NCBI RefSeq assembly: GCF_014202425.1
Contig: NZ_JACHGT010000008.1
Location: forward strand, 62,001 to 126,000
Length of the DNA: 64,000 bases
Direction of reading: 5' to 3'
From: Phytomonospora endophytica
GTDB lineage: Bacteria > Actinomycetota > Actinomycetes > Mycobacteriales > Micromonosporaceae
This document shows positions 16,231 through 25,346 of this stretch, one piece after another. Positions within the stretch are counted from its first letter, which is position 1; each line of letters begins with the position of its first letter. The notes under the pieces were generated by a model. That model was not told where the DNA came from and searched no databases. It was given only the letters and a program-made list of their open reading frames with translations. The position numbers were made by a program, and so were the translations under genes.

Positions 16231-17046
16231 GTGAAGCTTTCTCCCCGCCGACGGCTGTTCGCGCTCGTCACCGTCTGGGCGGTGCTGCTGGCCGGGCTGG
16301 CCTTCCTGTGGCCCGACGGGAGCCCGACCGTGCGCGAGCAGGTCACCGTGGGCGAGTCGCGGCCGGACATCGAGGCGGCCGTCGCGGCGGCGGTGACGGC
16401 GGCGTCGGGCTACGACGACGCGGTGTTCACCGTCGGCGCGTTCGCGAAGGAGGCCGACTGCTCGCTGACGCCGGTGCGGGGTGGGGTCGTGTACGCGCAG
16501 GTGGTGGCGCTGTACGCGCGGCCGGAGAACGCGAAGTCGGTGCTGAACCGGCTGTTCGAGACCCTGCGCGAGCCCTACGACCTCGTGGGCAACGGTGAGG
16601 GTGCCTACCTCGGCTACGCCGGGCCGTTCGTCACAGCGGAACTGTCCCTCGCCGATGACATGGCGGTGACATGGCGGCTGAACACCGGCTGTCGTCCGCT
16701 CGATGAGCCGACGGCGCAGCTGGCGACGGTCGGGGTGCCGTCCGAGGCCGCGGCGTCGGTCGCGGCGACGCTCGGACTGGCCGGGGGCCGCTGGACGCGG
16801 ACGGGAGGTGGGTGCGCCGAGACGGTGACGACGGCGAGCGCCGCGCCGGGCGCGGCCGGTGTCGCGGTGACGGCCGACGCGGTGACGCGCGCGGCCGAAG
16901 GCGGCTGGGTGACCTACGCGGGCCCGGAGGGCGCGCCGACGTGGCACGTGGGCGTGGGGGCGGATGGCGCGGCGACGGTCCTGGCGTGGGACGCCGAGGA
17001 TGGAGTCGCGCGGGTGAACGGGACCGTGGGGCGCGGCTGCGCGTAG
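16231..17046 (+). CDS. Membrane-anchored or secreted protein of unknown function
   Basis: A 271-residue protein with an N-terminal positively charged stretch (MKLSPRRR) and one hydrophobic segment (about 9-27), followed by an extracytoplasmic domain. The exterior part contains four cysteines (CSLTP, TGCRP, GGCAE and the terminal GRGCA), suggesting disulfides. No family is recognised. GTG 16231 is used because the signal-anchor begins there. It is followed after 78 bases by another membrane protein in the same direction. Confidence 0.65.
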   Translation: MKLSPRRRLFALVTVWAVLLAGLAFLWPDGSPTVREQVTVGESRPDIEAAVAAAVTAASGYDDAVFTVGAFAKEADCSLTPVRGGVVYAQVVALYARPENAKSVLNRLFETLREPYDLVGNGEGAYLGYAGPFVTAELSLADDMAVTWRLNTGCRPLDEPTAQLATVGVPSEAAASVAATLGLAGGRWTRTGGGCAETVTTASAAPGAAGVAVTADAVTRAAEGGWVTYAGPEGAPTWHVGVGADGAATVLAWDAEDGVARVNGTVGRGCA

Positions 17047-17124
17047 GGCGACGCCCACCCGGAACGTGAGGAAATTCCGTCCGGGGGATGCGCGCACGCG
17101 CGAGTCACGGCACACTCGGGCGTT

Positions 17125-17499
17125 GTGAGCCCCGAGGAACAGCCCGAGGACGCCGACGACGGCGAGCCGGCCGACCGCGTCTACGCGCCCGTCCTCGGCG
17201 TCACACTCGCCTGGTACGTCGTCCCGGGGCTGCTCTTCGTCTTCTGGTCGATGCTCTTCGGCGGGGGTGCCGCCGCGTCGGCGTGCGGGCCCGGCCTGAC
17301 CTGTGACCAGGCGGGTGACGACCCTCGGCTGGCGCTCATCTCGGCCCTCCCCTGGCTGGGCCTGGCCTTCCTGTCGAGCCTGCTGACCGCCGTCCTCCTG
17401 CGCATGATCGCGACGACCTGGCGCGCGATCAGCGCGGGCACGGCGGCGGCGGTGATCGGGGCGGGGATGTCGACGTTGCTGCTGGAGTTGATCACGTGA
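17125..17499 (+). CDS. Small three-span membrane protein
   Basis: A 124-residue protein with an acidic N-terminus (EEQPEDADDGE) and three hydrophobic segments at about 26-48, 72-92 and 98-122. Between spans 1 and 2 is a CGPGLTCDQAG loop whose two cysteines could form a disulfide outside the membrane. GTG 17125 is the start. I do not recognise the family. Confidence 0.65.
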   Translation: MSPEEQPEDADDGEPADRVYAPVLGVTLAWYVVPGLLFVFWSMLFGGGAAASACGPGLTCDQAGDDPRLALISALPWLGLAFLSSLLTAVLLRMIATTWRAISAGTAAAVIGAGMSTLLLELIT

Positions 17500-17894
17500 A
17501 GGGGTGGGACGGTCGGCTCACCGTTGCCCGCGTCTGGGCCGCGCCGTGGCGTGGGAGCGGCGTCGCGGCGGCCACCGTGCGAACGGGCCGGCGGGCGTCG
17601 TGAAACTCCGGGCTCGACGAACCCGGTTCGGTCGCCCGTGATCCTCAGGTCCGCGTCTCATTCCGCGATGTCACGAGAGCGCGTGGCGCGGCCGAGCCGC
17701 CGCTGCCGTGACCGGGACGGCGGGGTCGCGGCGGTGTGATCACGGTCCGGTGGTCAACGGGCTTCCGCGGAGGTTACGGCCGGGTGGGCCGTGGCGTGAT
17801 CCGCCTGAACGTCGTCGCCGCCCACGGCGCGGGCCGGGCGTCGTCGCCCGGCCCTTCACCGTCGCCTAACTGCCTTGCTTTTCTCGCGCGTCCC
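17500..17894. other. Intergenic region with a strong hairpin
   Basis: No gene is supported; translations of the short open frames are arginine/proline rich without family features. A perfect 10-bp stem, GGGCCGGGCG (17831-17840) and CGCCCGGCCC (17845-17854) with TCGT loop, lies just past the end of the minus-strand DUF3151 gene and probably terminates it. The rest shows nothing clear. Confidence 0.6.
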
Positions 17895-18311
17895 CTACCC
17901 GATGCTGCTCAGGGCGTCGGCGGCCGCCGGGTCGCTGTCGCGCAGGAACTGCGCGCATCGCGCCGCCTCGTCGGCTTCGCCGATCTGGGCGGCGGCGACG
18001 CTGAGACGGTACAGCGAGGTGAGGAAACCACGGTTGGGCTTGTGGCTCCACGGGACGGGCCCGTGTCCGCGCCAGCCGTTCTTGCGCAGCTGGTCGAGCG
18101 CGCGGTGGTAGCCGGTGCGCGCGTAGGCGTAGGCGGCCACGTCGTCGCCGGCCTCCATCGCCTTCGCCGACAGCGCCGCCCAGGCGGCGGGGAAGTCCGG
18201 CCACTGACGCGCGACGTCGGCGGGGTCTTCGGTCTTGAGCGCCTCGACGGCGGGGGTGTTCTCCGGGAGCAGAGTCGCCGGGGGTTCCGGCATCAGGTTC
18301 TGCGGCGGCAT
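17895..18311 (-). CDS. DUF3151 family protein
   Basis: A 138-residue protein matching DUF3151: PPATLLPENTPA near the start, then WPDFPAAWAALSAKA, AYAYARTGYHRALDQLRKNGWRGHGPVPWSHKPNRGFL, and a C-terminal AARCAQFLRDSDPAAADAL. This family is nearly universal in actinobacteria and often sits next to fba; its function is unknown. It is cytoplasmic and soluble. ATG 18311 gives the usual length. Confidence 0.9.
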   Translation of the reverse strand: MPPQNLMPEPPATLLPENTPAVEALKTEDPADVARQWPDFPAAWAALSAKAMEAGDDVAAYAYARTGYHRALDQLRKNGWRGHGPVPWSHKPNRGFLTSLYRLSVAAAQIGEADEAARCAQFLRDSDPAAADALSSIG

Positions 18312-18442
18312 ATGGTCCTCCGGTGGTTGACGGTCGCCGACGGTTGATCAGTCTTTCAGGCGCCGACGACACACGATCCGGCCGCCTCCGGACACGGCTC
18401 CGGGGCGCCCGCGCGCACGGACGCCCCGAAGTCGCGTGCGGG

Positions 18443-18628
18443 TCAGGTCGACAGCAGCTCGCGGATCTCGGCCACCGGCGCGTTCCGCTTCACCGACTCG
18501 ATTCCGTTGACCGCGCCCGTCCTCGACTCGTAGGCCTCCCCGACGGCGATGATCTCGCCGTTCCCCGCCTTGAGCCGCCAGCGGTACTTGCCTGCCTTGT
18601 CGGTGTACAGCTCGAATTTCCCAGCCAC
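18443..18628 (-). CDS. DUF1508 (YegP-like) protein
   Basis: A 61-residue single-repeat DUF1508 protein: KFELYTDKAGKYRWRLKAGNGEIIAVGEAYESRTGAVNGIESVKRNA is the typical repeat unit (E. coli YegP has two). The function is unknown. GTG 18628 starts exactly at the domain and is preceded by GAGGGGG; frames upstream of it are not domain-like. Confidence 0.85.
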   Translation of the reverse strand: MAGKFELYTDKAGKYRWRLKAGNGEIIAVGEAYESRTGAVNGIESVKRNAPVAEIRELLST

Positions 18629-18731
18629 GTCGTCCCCCTCTGGCCGAGATGAATAGAAGTATTCACATTGTTGCCGATATGGCACGGCCGAGGTGAAGGT
18701 TTCTCGTACTACCTGGCGGCGGCGGGGGAGT

Positions 18732-19385
18732 TCACCCCACCAACCCCGTCTCGTAAGCACAGATGACCGCCTGCACCCGGTCGCGCAGCCCCAGCTTCGA
18801 CAGCACCTTCGACACGTGCGTCTTCACCGTGTGCTCGCTGACCACGAGCTCGCCCGCGATCTCGGCGTTCGACATCCCCCGCCCCATCAGCGTCAGGATC
18901 TCCGTCTCGCGCGCGGTCAGCGCCGCCAGCCGCTCCGACGCCGACACGCCCGGCGCGCCGGCGGGCCGCGTCGCCGTCAGGTCCGAGATCAGCCGTCGCG
19001 TGACCGACGGGGCGAGCAGCGACTCACCGGCCGCGACGACGCGCACGGCGTGGACGAGGTCGTCGCGCCGGACGTCCTTGAGCAGGAAACCGCTCGCGCC
19101 CGCGTACAGGGCCTCGTAGACGTAGTCGTCCTGATCGAAGGTCGTGAGCATCAAGACCTTCGTCTCCCCCGCCGCGCACACCTGCCGGGCCGCCTCGATC
19201 CCGTCCATCACGGGCATGCGGATGTCCAGCAGCAGCACGTCGGGCCGGTGTTCGCGCACCGCGCCGACCGCCTGGGCACCGTCGCCGACCTCGGCGACCA
19301 CCTCGATGTCGTCCTGCGCGTCCAGGATCATGGCGAAACCGGAGCGGACCAGCTCCTGGTCGTCGGCGACGACTATGCGGATCAT
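18732..19385 (-). CDS. NarL/LuxR-type response regulator
   Basis: A 217-residue response regulator. The receiver domain (1-120) has acidic residues D8 and D9, the phospho-acceptor Asp54 in LLLDIRMP, and the Thr/Lys switch residues in MLTTFD and FLLKD. The C-terminal LuxR helix-turn-helix (about 150-212) reads LTARETEILTLMGRGMSNAEIAGELVVSEHTVKTHVSKVLSKLGLRDR. It overlaps the sensor kinase stop by 4 bases (ATGA-type), so the pair is translationally coupled. Target genes are unknown. Confidence 0.93.
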   Translation of the reverse strand: MIRIVVADDQELVRSGFAMILDAQDDIEVVAEVGDGAQAVGAVREHRPDVLLLDIRMPVMDGIEAARQVCAAGETKVLMLTTFDQDDYVYEALYAGASGFLLKDVRRDDLVHAVRVVAAGESLLAPSVTRRLISDLTATRPAGAPGVSASERLAALTARETEILTLMGRGMSNAEIAGELVVSEHTVKTHVSKVLSKLGLRDRVQAVICAYETGLVG

Positions 19386-20629
19386 CCCGCGACCACCCGT
19401 TCCTCCCGCGCCAGCGGGAACTCCGCGTTCACCTGAAACCCGCGCCCGCCCGGCCCGGGCCCGAAATCGACGCGGCCACGGTGCGCGGCCACGCGCTCGC
19501 GGAAGCTGATCATGCCGTGCCCGCGTCCGTCGCCCACGGTGGGGCCGACGCCGTCGTCGACGACGGTCACCGCGACGACGTCTCCCCGCCAGTCGAGGCG
19601 CACGGCGACCCCGCTCGCGCGGGCGTGCTTGACGACGTTGGTCAGCGCCTCCTGCACGATCCGGTACAGCGACACCTGCACGTCGGCGTCCAGCGCCACG
19701 GGCGTCCCGGTCACGGTCAGTTCGGCGCGTGGACCGGTCGCGGAGACCCCGGCGACGAGCGCGTCGAGGTCGCCGATCGTCGGCTGCGGCACCCGCACGG
19801 CGTCGCCCTCCTCCTCCTTGAGGACCCCGAGCATCCGGCGCAGCTGCGTCATGGCGTCGCGGCCGGACGCGGCGATCGCGTCGAAGGCCCGTTCGGCGCG
19901 CTCGGGATCGCGGCGGACCGCGACCGGCCCCGCCTCGGCCTGCACGATCATGATGCTCACGGCGTGCGACAGGACGTCGTGCATGTCGCGGGCGATGCGG
20001 GCGCGTTCGGCGACGACGGCCCGGTCGGCCTCGGCCTTGCGGGTGAGTTCGATCTGCTCGGCGCGGGCCTCAACGGCCAGGGCGCGTTCCTGCCGGTTGT
20101 TCTGGAGCCGGCCGAGGGCGTAGGCGCCGAAGTAGGTGAAGAACGTGAAGAGGTACTCGCGGGCGCCGTTGGAGTTGGCCGCCACGGCCAGTGGGATCAC
20201 GACCATGGCCAGCCCGTTCATGACCATCCGCTGCCTCAGCGGGGAGACGGCCGCGACGGTGTAGGCGGCGATGAGGCCCGCGTAGGGGAGCGGTTGCCCG
20301 ACGCCGTCGATCATCTGGTTGATCGCCATCGGGATGTTCGTCGCGATCAGCACCATGAGCGGGAAACGCCGCCGCCACACCAGCGGGAGCGCGCACAGGC
20401 AGGTCAGGAAGTACGACGTCGTCGAGCCGTAGGGCAGGCCCTCCGGCCGCGGAACGATGAACTGGACCGACAGCGCCAGCCACACCAGGGCCGTGATGGC
20501 CGTGTCGACGATGTAGGGGTTGGCGGAGGCTACCCGGCGGACGAGTTTCCCCGCCCGCCCCTGCCACTCGCGCAGCACCGGCATGGACTTGTCGAGCCGG
20601 GCGCGGACGGCGGTGGCGAGCGGGGGCAT
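19382..20629 (-). CDS. Sensor histidine kinase (HisKA_3/DesK type)
   Basis: A 415-residue membrane sensor. Five or six hydrophobic spans cover about residues 42-175. A linker leads to a HisKA_3 dimerisation domain with phospho-acceptor His217 in RIARDMHDVLSHAVS. The ATPase domain follows, with an N-box IVQEALTNVVKHA and DDGVGP/GHGMISFRERV. There is no large extracellular loop, so the signal is probably membrane-related. It works with the response regulator at 18732. A small membrane-protein gene (20658) lies upstream in the same direction. Confidence 0.92.
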   Translation of the reverse strand: MPPLATAVRARLDKSMPVLREWQGRAGKLVRRVASANPYIVDTAITALVWLALSVQFIVPRPEGLPYGSTTSYFLTCLCALPLVWRRRFPLMVLIATNIPMAINQMIDGVGQPLPYAGLIAAYTVAAVSPLRQRMVMNGLAMVVIPLAVAANSNGAREYLFTFFTYFGAYALGRLQNNRQERALAVEARAEQIELTRKAEADRAVVAERARIARDMHDVLSHAVSIMIVQAEAGPVAVRRDPERAERAFDAIAASGRDAMTQLRRMLGVLKEEEGDAVRVPQPTIGDLDALVAGVSATGPRAELTVTGTPVALDADVQVSLYRIVQEALTNVVKHARASGVAVRLDWRGDVVAVTVVDDGVGPTVGDGRGHGMISFRERVAAHRGRVDFGPGPGGRGFQVNAEFPLAREERVVAG

Positions 20630-20657
20630 GATCGACTCCTGGGTGGTGCGGAGTCGA

Positions 20658-20840
20658 TCAGTGTGCCACCGGCGCCTCGGCGTTGACGACCAGGTCGGTC
20701 ACCTCGGCCAGTTCCTTCTCGCCCCCCGGCGCCGGGTGCAGGCGCGAGATCCAGATCGCGAGTGCCCCCACGATCACGATCGCCCCGCCGAGTGTCGCCC
20801 CCACGAAGGCGATGTCGGTCCACAGCGTCATTTCGCCCAT
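20658..20840 (-). CDS. Small single-span membrane protein
   Basis: A 60-residue protein with one span (about residues 9-28, IAFVGATLGGAIVIVGALAIWI) and a charged C-terminus (GGEKELAEVTDLVVNAEAPVAH). GAGGGGAC precedes ATG 20840. It lies 28 bases upstream of the sensor kinase in the same direction, so it could be an accessory of the two-component system; this is inference only. Confidence 0.55.
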   Translation of the reverse strand: MGEMTLWTDIAFVGATLGGAIVIVGALAIWISRLHPAPGGEKELAEVTDLVVNAEAPVAH

Positions 20841-20949
20841 TGCCCGTCCCCTCTTCCATGTTCCTGTGATTACCAAGACGTGGTCTGGGGCCGTTCAGGT
20901 TGAGTCGGAAGCGCTTCGGTTGTGCGGCGATTCGGCCACGGAGTGTGGG

Positions 20950-21960
20950 CTAGCCCACCCCGTCGAACCTGCCGAGTGCCCCAAGCACTTCCCGTACCGT
21001 CCACGCGGGCCGGCGTCGCAGCGTCTCCCCCAGGCGCCGGATCGCCCCGGGCAGCGCGCCGACGCGCGCGACGAGTTCGGCGACGGCCTCGGTTTCGCCG
21101 CGCAGCCGCTCCTCGCCGGCGATCCGCCCGAGCAGCGCCCACGCCTGTTCGGCGGGAAACGCCCCGAGGGTCATGGCGTAGGCGCCGTCGACGGCGAGCC
21201 GTGCCCTGGACGTGAGGATCGCGAAGCAGCCGGGCCCGTCGGGGAGCAGGGGCGCGGCCTGTTCGGCGCTGCGGCAGTCGTCGAGGACGACGAGGGTCTT
21301 CGCCGAGGCCGTGGTCTCCCGCCAGCGCGCGGCGGCGGTCTCCAGTGACGCGCCCGCGTCGGGCATCAGCGAGTGCAGCGCGTCGAGGGGCGTGCGCGGA
21401 CGGCGGCCGCGGCCGCGCAGGTCGACGTAGTGGACGGCCGTGAAGCGGGAGGCGAGCCGGTGCGCGGCCCGCAGGGCGAGTGCGGTCTTGCCGATGCCGG
21501 GCGCCCCGCCGATCGTCACGATCCCGGTCGCGCCCGTGGAGTGCGTGACGTGGCCGAGGATGCGGGCCAGTTCACCGGCGCGTCCGGTGAAGTCGCCGGT
21601 GTCGTCGGGGAGCGGTGTCGCCTTCGCCGGCGACGACCCGCGCAGTCCGCTCCACGCCTCGACCCAGCGACCGGGCGCGTCGGCGGGTTCCCGTCCGGCG
21701 GCCCGGTAGCAGGCCGTCACGTAGGCGTCCACAAAGGACTTCCGGGGCAGTTGCGGCAGGCGCACCCCGCGCAGCACGTAGGAGATCGTCGAGACGGGCA
21801 GCGCGTCGACGGTGTCGCCGCCGTTGGTGGTGGTCGTGCCGCCCAGGACTCGAAGGCTGCGCAGGGAAGGGTTTCCCGCCCAGGCGCGCAGGGCCGACAG
21901 TGACGCGACGAAGGCGGCGGCGTCGGCGGTGGCCGGGTCGGGCGGAGGAGGGGCGCCCAC
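20950..21960 (-). CDS. NB-ARC ATPase regulator, short form
   Basis: A 336-residue protein. The N-terminal 90 residues resemble the XRE-like domain seen before NB-ARC modules (SLRSLRVLGG, LPVSTISYVLRGVRLPQLPRKSFVDAYVTAC). NB-ARC follows with Walker A GGAPGIGKT (about 152-160), Walker B TLVVLDDCRS near 218-227, an ILTSRARL motif and a C-terminal VGALPGAIRRLGE segment. It ends there, without the TPR half found in most relatives and in the gene at 371, so it is a compact STAND regulator or a natural truncation. GTG 21960 is the start. Confidence 0.75.
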   Translation of the reverse strand: MGAPPPPDPATADAAAFVASLSALRAWAGNPSLRSLRVLGGTTTTNGGDTVDALPVSTISYVLRGVRLPQLPRKSFVDAYVTACYRAAGREPADAPGRWVEAWSGLRGSSPAKATPLPDDTGDFTGRAGELARILGHVTHSTGATGIVTIGGAPGIGKTALALRAAHRLASRFTAVHYVDLRGRGRRPRTPLDALHSLMPDAGASLETAAARWRETTASAKTLVVLDDCRSAEQAAPLLPDGPGCFAILTSRARLAVDGAYAMTLGAFPAEQAWALLGRIAGEERLRGETEAVAELVARVGALPGAIRRLGETLRRRPAWTVREVLGALGRFDGVG

Positions 21961-22051
21961 GGAGTCTCCAGTGTCGACGGACGGCGGCGTCTAACAAGGT
22001 CTCACATTGTCCACAGCCGCCTCACACCGCGCACCCCTGTAATTCTGCGCG

Positions 22052-22071
22052 ACCCCTTGGCCACAAGGGGT
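22052..22071 (-). terminator. Hairpin after purC
   Basis: ACCCCTTG (22052-22059) pairs perfectly with CAAGGGGT (22064-22071), directly abutting the purC stop codon. A single TTGTCCACA DnaA box is nearby at 22007-22015. Confidence 0.5.
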
Positions 22072-22904
22072 TATACCCATTCCTCCCCGGTGATGCGCTG
22101 ATAGGCCTCGATGTAGAGCAGCCGCGTCCGGTTGGCGATCTCGGTGGGCAGCTCGGGCGCCGCGGTGGTCTTGTCCCAGCCGGAGTCCTCGGCCCAGTCC
22201 CGCAGGAACTGCTTGTCGTAGGACGCCTGCCGCGCGCCGGGCTTCCACTGGTCGAGCGGCCAGAAGCGCGAGGAGTCGGGGGTGAGGACCTCGTCGGCGA
22301 GCACGATCTCGCCAGCCTTGTCCAGCCCGAACTCCAGCTTCGTGTCGGCCAGGATGATCCCGGCGTCCTCGCAGCGTTCGGAGCCCAGCTCGTAGATGCG
22401 CAGGGTCAGGTCCTCCAGGTCGGCGGCCCGGTCCTCGCCGAGGAGCTCCTCGACGCGCTCGTAGGTGATGGGCTCGTCGTGGTCGCCGACGTCGGCCTTC
22501 GTGGACGGCGTGAAGATCGGCTGCGGCAGCGCTGAACCGTCGAGCAGTCCCGGCGGGAGTTCGACGCCCGACACCGTGCCGCTCTTCTCGTACTCGCGCA
22601 GGCCGCCGCCGGTCAGGTAGCCGCGGGCGACGCACTCGACGGGCAGCATGTCGAGCTTCTTGCAGCGGATGGCGCGCCCGGCGAACTCCTCGGGCACGTC
22701 CTCGGCGGAGATGACGTGGTTGGGGACGAGGTCGGCGAGCTGTCCGAACCACCACAGGGACAGCGCGGTGAGGATGCGGCCCTTGTCGGGGATGGGGGTG
22801 GGGAGGACGACGTCGAAGACGCTCACGCGGTCGGAGGCAACGAGGATCAGGTCGCCGCGGTCTTCGTAGACGTCGCGGACCTTGCCTGAGTGCAGCAGTC
22901 GCAT
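22071..22904 (-). CDS. purC: Phosphoribosylaminoimidazole-succinocarboxamide synthase
   Basis: A 277-residue SAICAR synthetase that joins CAIR and aspartate using ATP, the eighth step of purine synthesis. Visible motifs are the N-terminal HSGKVRDVYE with the ATP-binding loop, SDRVSVFDVVLPTPIPDKGRILT, VECVARGYLTGGGLREYEKSGTVSG, FTPSTKAD with the GDHDEPI segment, ILADTKLEFG, and DEVLTPDSSRFW. It has the usual length of the long form. ATG 22904 begins the family N-terminus. It stands alone here, with no other pur gene in the window. Confidence 0.96.
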   Translation of the reverse strand: MRLLHSGKVRDVYEDRGDLILVASDRVSVFDVVLPTPIPDKGRILTALSLWWFGQLADLVPNHVISAEDVPEEFAGRAIRCKKLDMLPVECVARGYLTGGGLREYEKSGTVSGVELPPGLLDGSALPQPIFTPSTKADVGDHDEPITYERVEELLGEDRAADLEDLTLRIYELGSERCEDAGIILADTKLEFGLDKAGEIVLADEVLTPDSSRFWPLDQWKPGARQASYDKQFLRDWAEDSGWDKTTAAPELPTEIANRTRLLYIEAYQRITGEEWV

Positions 22905-23040
22905 GATCGGCACGCTACCCGGAGGGGGCACTGTCGCCCTGCCGACACTCCCCCGTTCGGCGCAGGTGAGGACCCGTATGGGGGCCAACTGGCACGAAAC
23001 CGGGTTGGCGCCCGTCACACCTGTCGGGGATCATTCCAGG

Positions 23041-24192
23041 ATGCAAACGCCGCAGAAGCTCCCCGTGGCGCACGCGGCCCGCAAGCCGGAACGCGCGCCC
23101 GTCGAGCTCAAGACCTCGGATCTCCTGCCGATCGTCATGAACTACGACGACGACATGGACGCCTTCGACGTGATCGACGCCCTCGCGCTCGGCCCCTACG
23201 TCCGCGGCGACTATCCGCACGCCCGCTCCAAGTGGATCAACCGCATCCGTAAGGACGCGACGCTGCTCCCGCCCGACGCGCACGTCATCCGCACCGCCGA
23301 GCAGGGCGGCCAGCACGCCTTCCTCGCCTCGGGCGAGAACTGGCTGCTCCAGTCGATCCGCTGGTCGAGCGGCAACGGGCGGGTCCGCGTGTCCGCGCGC
23401 ACCGCCGAGCTCGCCGAGACGATCCTGAAGGCGGCGACGGAGGGCGTGGAGGAACCCGAGCCCGAGGACGACGACACCGTCATCGACATCGGTTTCTGGC
23501 ACATGTCGATGCCGCGCGCGAACCGTCTCGTGCGCACCATCGAGATCCCGAAGTGGGCCGACATCCGCGGCAACTACGCGACCGGCTCGGTCGGGCAGCT
23601 CGACTCGCTCATGGCGACGACGCCCGACAACATCTCCGGCCGCCTGCTGCTCCTGCACGGCCCGCCCGGTACGGGCAAGACGACGGCCCTGCGCGCCCTG
23701 GCCAACGAGTGGCGTTCGTGGTGCCGCATGGACTGCGTCCTCGACCCGGAGCTCTTCTTCGGCGACCCGGGCTACCTCCTCCAGGTCGCCCTCGGCGACG
23801 ACGACGGCGACGAGGACGAGAAGAAGTGGCAGCTGTTGCTCATCGAGGACTGCGACGAGCTCATCCGCGGTGAGGCGAAGGCCGCCGCCGGGCAGGCCCT
23901 GTCGCGCCTGCTCAACCTGACCGACGGCCTGCTCGGGCAGGGCCGCAACCTGATGATCGGCCTCACCACGAACGAGGACCTCACCCGCCTGCATCCCGCG
24001 GTGATCAGGCCCGGGCGCTGCCTGGCGCAGATCGAGGTCGGCCGTTTCCCCTACGACGAGGCCGTGACCTGGCTCGGCCGCCGCGACGGCATCGCCGGCG
24101 GCGGGGTGACCCTCGCGGAGCTGTGCGCGCTGCGCAGCGGCGAAGTGCTCCAGGCGGGCGTCGAGGAGCTGCCGACGGGGGCGTACCTGTAA
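23041..24192 (+). CDS. DUF5925 AAA ATPase (tandem copy 1)
   Basis: A 383-residue protein. The N-terminal DUF5925 region (about 25-190) contains DDMDAFDVIDALALGPYVRGDYPHARSKWINRIR. The AAA domain has Walker A GPPGTGKT at 207-214, Walker B LLLIEDCDEL at 265-274, sensor 1 GLTTNED and arginine-rich HPAVIRPGRCLAQIEV. This is typical of actinobacterial DUF5925 ATPases, whose function is unknown. ATG 23041 follows a short spacer from divergent purC. The next gene is a paralogue 34 bases on. Confidence 0.88.
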   Translation: MQTPQKLPVAHAARKPERAPVELKTSDLLPIVMNYDDDMDAFDVIDALALGPYVRGDYPHARSKWINRIRKDATLLPPDAHVIRTAEQGGQHAFLASGENWLLQSIRWSSGNGRVRVSARTAELAETILKAATEGVEEPEPEDDDTVIDIGFWHMSMPRANRLVRTIEIPKWADIRGNYATGSVGQLDSLMATTPDNISGRLLLLHGPPGTGKTTALRALANEWRSWCRMDCVLDPELFFGDPGYLLQVALGDDDGDEDEKKWQLLLIEDCDELIRGEAKAAAGQALSRLLNLTDGLLGQGRNLMIGLTTNEDLTRLHPAVIRPGRCLAQIEVGRFPYDEAVTWLGRRDGIAGGGVTLAELCALRSGEVLQAGVEELPTGAYL

Positions 24193-24226
24193 TCGCCTGC
24201 GGTGGGACGCGCTCCACGGCGACGAT

Positions 24227-25309
24227 GTGGGCGTGAACGTTCACGAGGCCACCGCGATCATCAACTACCCGGCAGAGGTCGATCCTCTCTCGGTGCTGGA
24301 CGGGTTGTCCCTCGACGCCTACCTCCAAAACGACTTCCCGCACGCCTGCACGCGCTCCATCGACCGGCTCCGCAAAGGCCATCCGCTGGTCCCGGCCGGC
24401 GCGGAGCTGCGGCGGAGCGTCGACAGCGACGCCAGCGTCTCCTACCTGTCCCACGGCGAGGACTACGTCGCCCTCGGCGTGCGCTGGGCGTCGGGAAACG
24501 GCCGGGTCCGGGTCGTGGCGGCCACCCCGGAGGTGGCGCGGACGGTCGTCGACGAGGTCGTCGCCGCCGCCGAGGAACCCGAGGAGGCGCAGGACTCCGG
24601 GACGATCGAGATGGGCTTCTGGTTCGTCGGGAAACCCATCGCGCACCGCCTCGCGCGTTCGATCGAGATCCCGTCGTGGGAGACGATCCGCCCGAACTAC
24701 CCGGCCTCGGCCCTCGGGCGCCTCGACGCGCTGATGGCCGTGAAGTCCGAGCACGTGCGCGGGCACCTGCTGCTCCTGCACGGCCCACCCGGAACGGGGA
24801 AGACCACGGCCCTGCGCGCCCTGGCCAACGAGTGGCGCGACTGGTGCAAGACCGACTGCGTCCTCGACCCCGAGGTGTTCTTCCAGGACACCGCCTACCT
24901 GATGCAGGTGGCCCTCGGCGACGACTACGACGACGACGAACGCTGGCAACTGCTCATCATCGAAGACTGCGACGAACTCATCCGGGGTGAGGCGAAGGCC
25001 GCCGCCGGGCAGGCGCTGTCACGGCTGCTCAACCTCACCGACGGCCTGCTCGGGCAGGGCCGCCGCATCCTCGTCGCGCTCACCACGAACGAGGACCTCG
25101 CGCGCCTCCACCCCGCCGTCGTGCGGCCCGGCCGGTGCCTCGCGCAGATCGAGGTCGGCCCGCTGTCCCACGCCGAGGCCGTCACCTGGCTCGGGACCCC
25201 CGACGGGATCGCCGCAGGCGGCGCGACCCTCGCCGAACTGTGCGCGCTGCGCGAAGGCGAGGAGACGGTCGCGGGGGACACCGCGCTGCGGACGGGTCAC
25301 TACCTGTGA
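24227..25309 (+). CDS. DUF5925 AAA ATPase (tandem copy 2)
   Basis: A 360-residue paralogue of the previous protein, with DUF5925 at about 10-165, GPPGTGKT at 186-193, LLIIEDCDEL near 243-252, ALTTNED and HPAVVRPGRCLAQIEV. The two share long identical blocks such as AKAAAGQALSRLLNLTDG, whereas the N-termini are clearly diverged. Copy 2 lacks the 20-residue basic N-terminus of copy 1. GTG 24227 or 24233 is the start. The tandem arrangement suggests that a hetero-oligomeric AAA ring is possible; this is inference. Confidence 0.87.
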   Translation: MGVNVHEATAIINYPAEVDPLSVLDGLSLDAYLQNDFPHACTRSIDRLRKGHPLVPAGAELRRSVDSDASVSYLSHGEDYVALGVRWASGNGRVRVVAATPEVARTVVDEVVAAAEEPEEAQDSGTIEMGFWFVGKPIAHRLARSIEIPSWETIRPNYPASALGRLDALMAVKSEHVRGHLLLLHGPPGTGKTTALRALANEWRDWCKTDCVLDPEVFFQDTAYLMQVALGDDYDDDERWQLLIIEDCDELIRGEAKAAAGQALSRLLNLTDGLLGQGRRILVALTTNEDLARLHPAVVRPGRCLAQIEVGPLSHAEAVTWLGTPDGIAAGGATLAELCALREGEETVAGDTALRTGHYL

Positions 25310-25346
25310 ACCGCCGACTGTCCCACCCGGCGCCTACCCTGCCCGC

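Noticed and set aside
17524-17739. Small plus-strand frame in the 17500-17894 gap
   Set aside because: The 71-residue translation is Arg/Ser/Pro-rich, lacks a ribosome binding site and shows no domain or membrane span.
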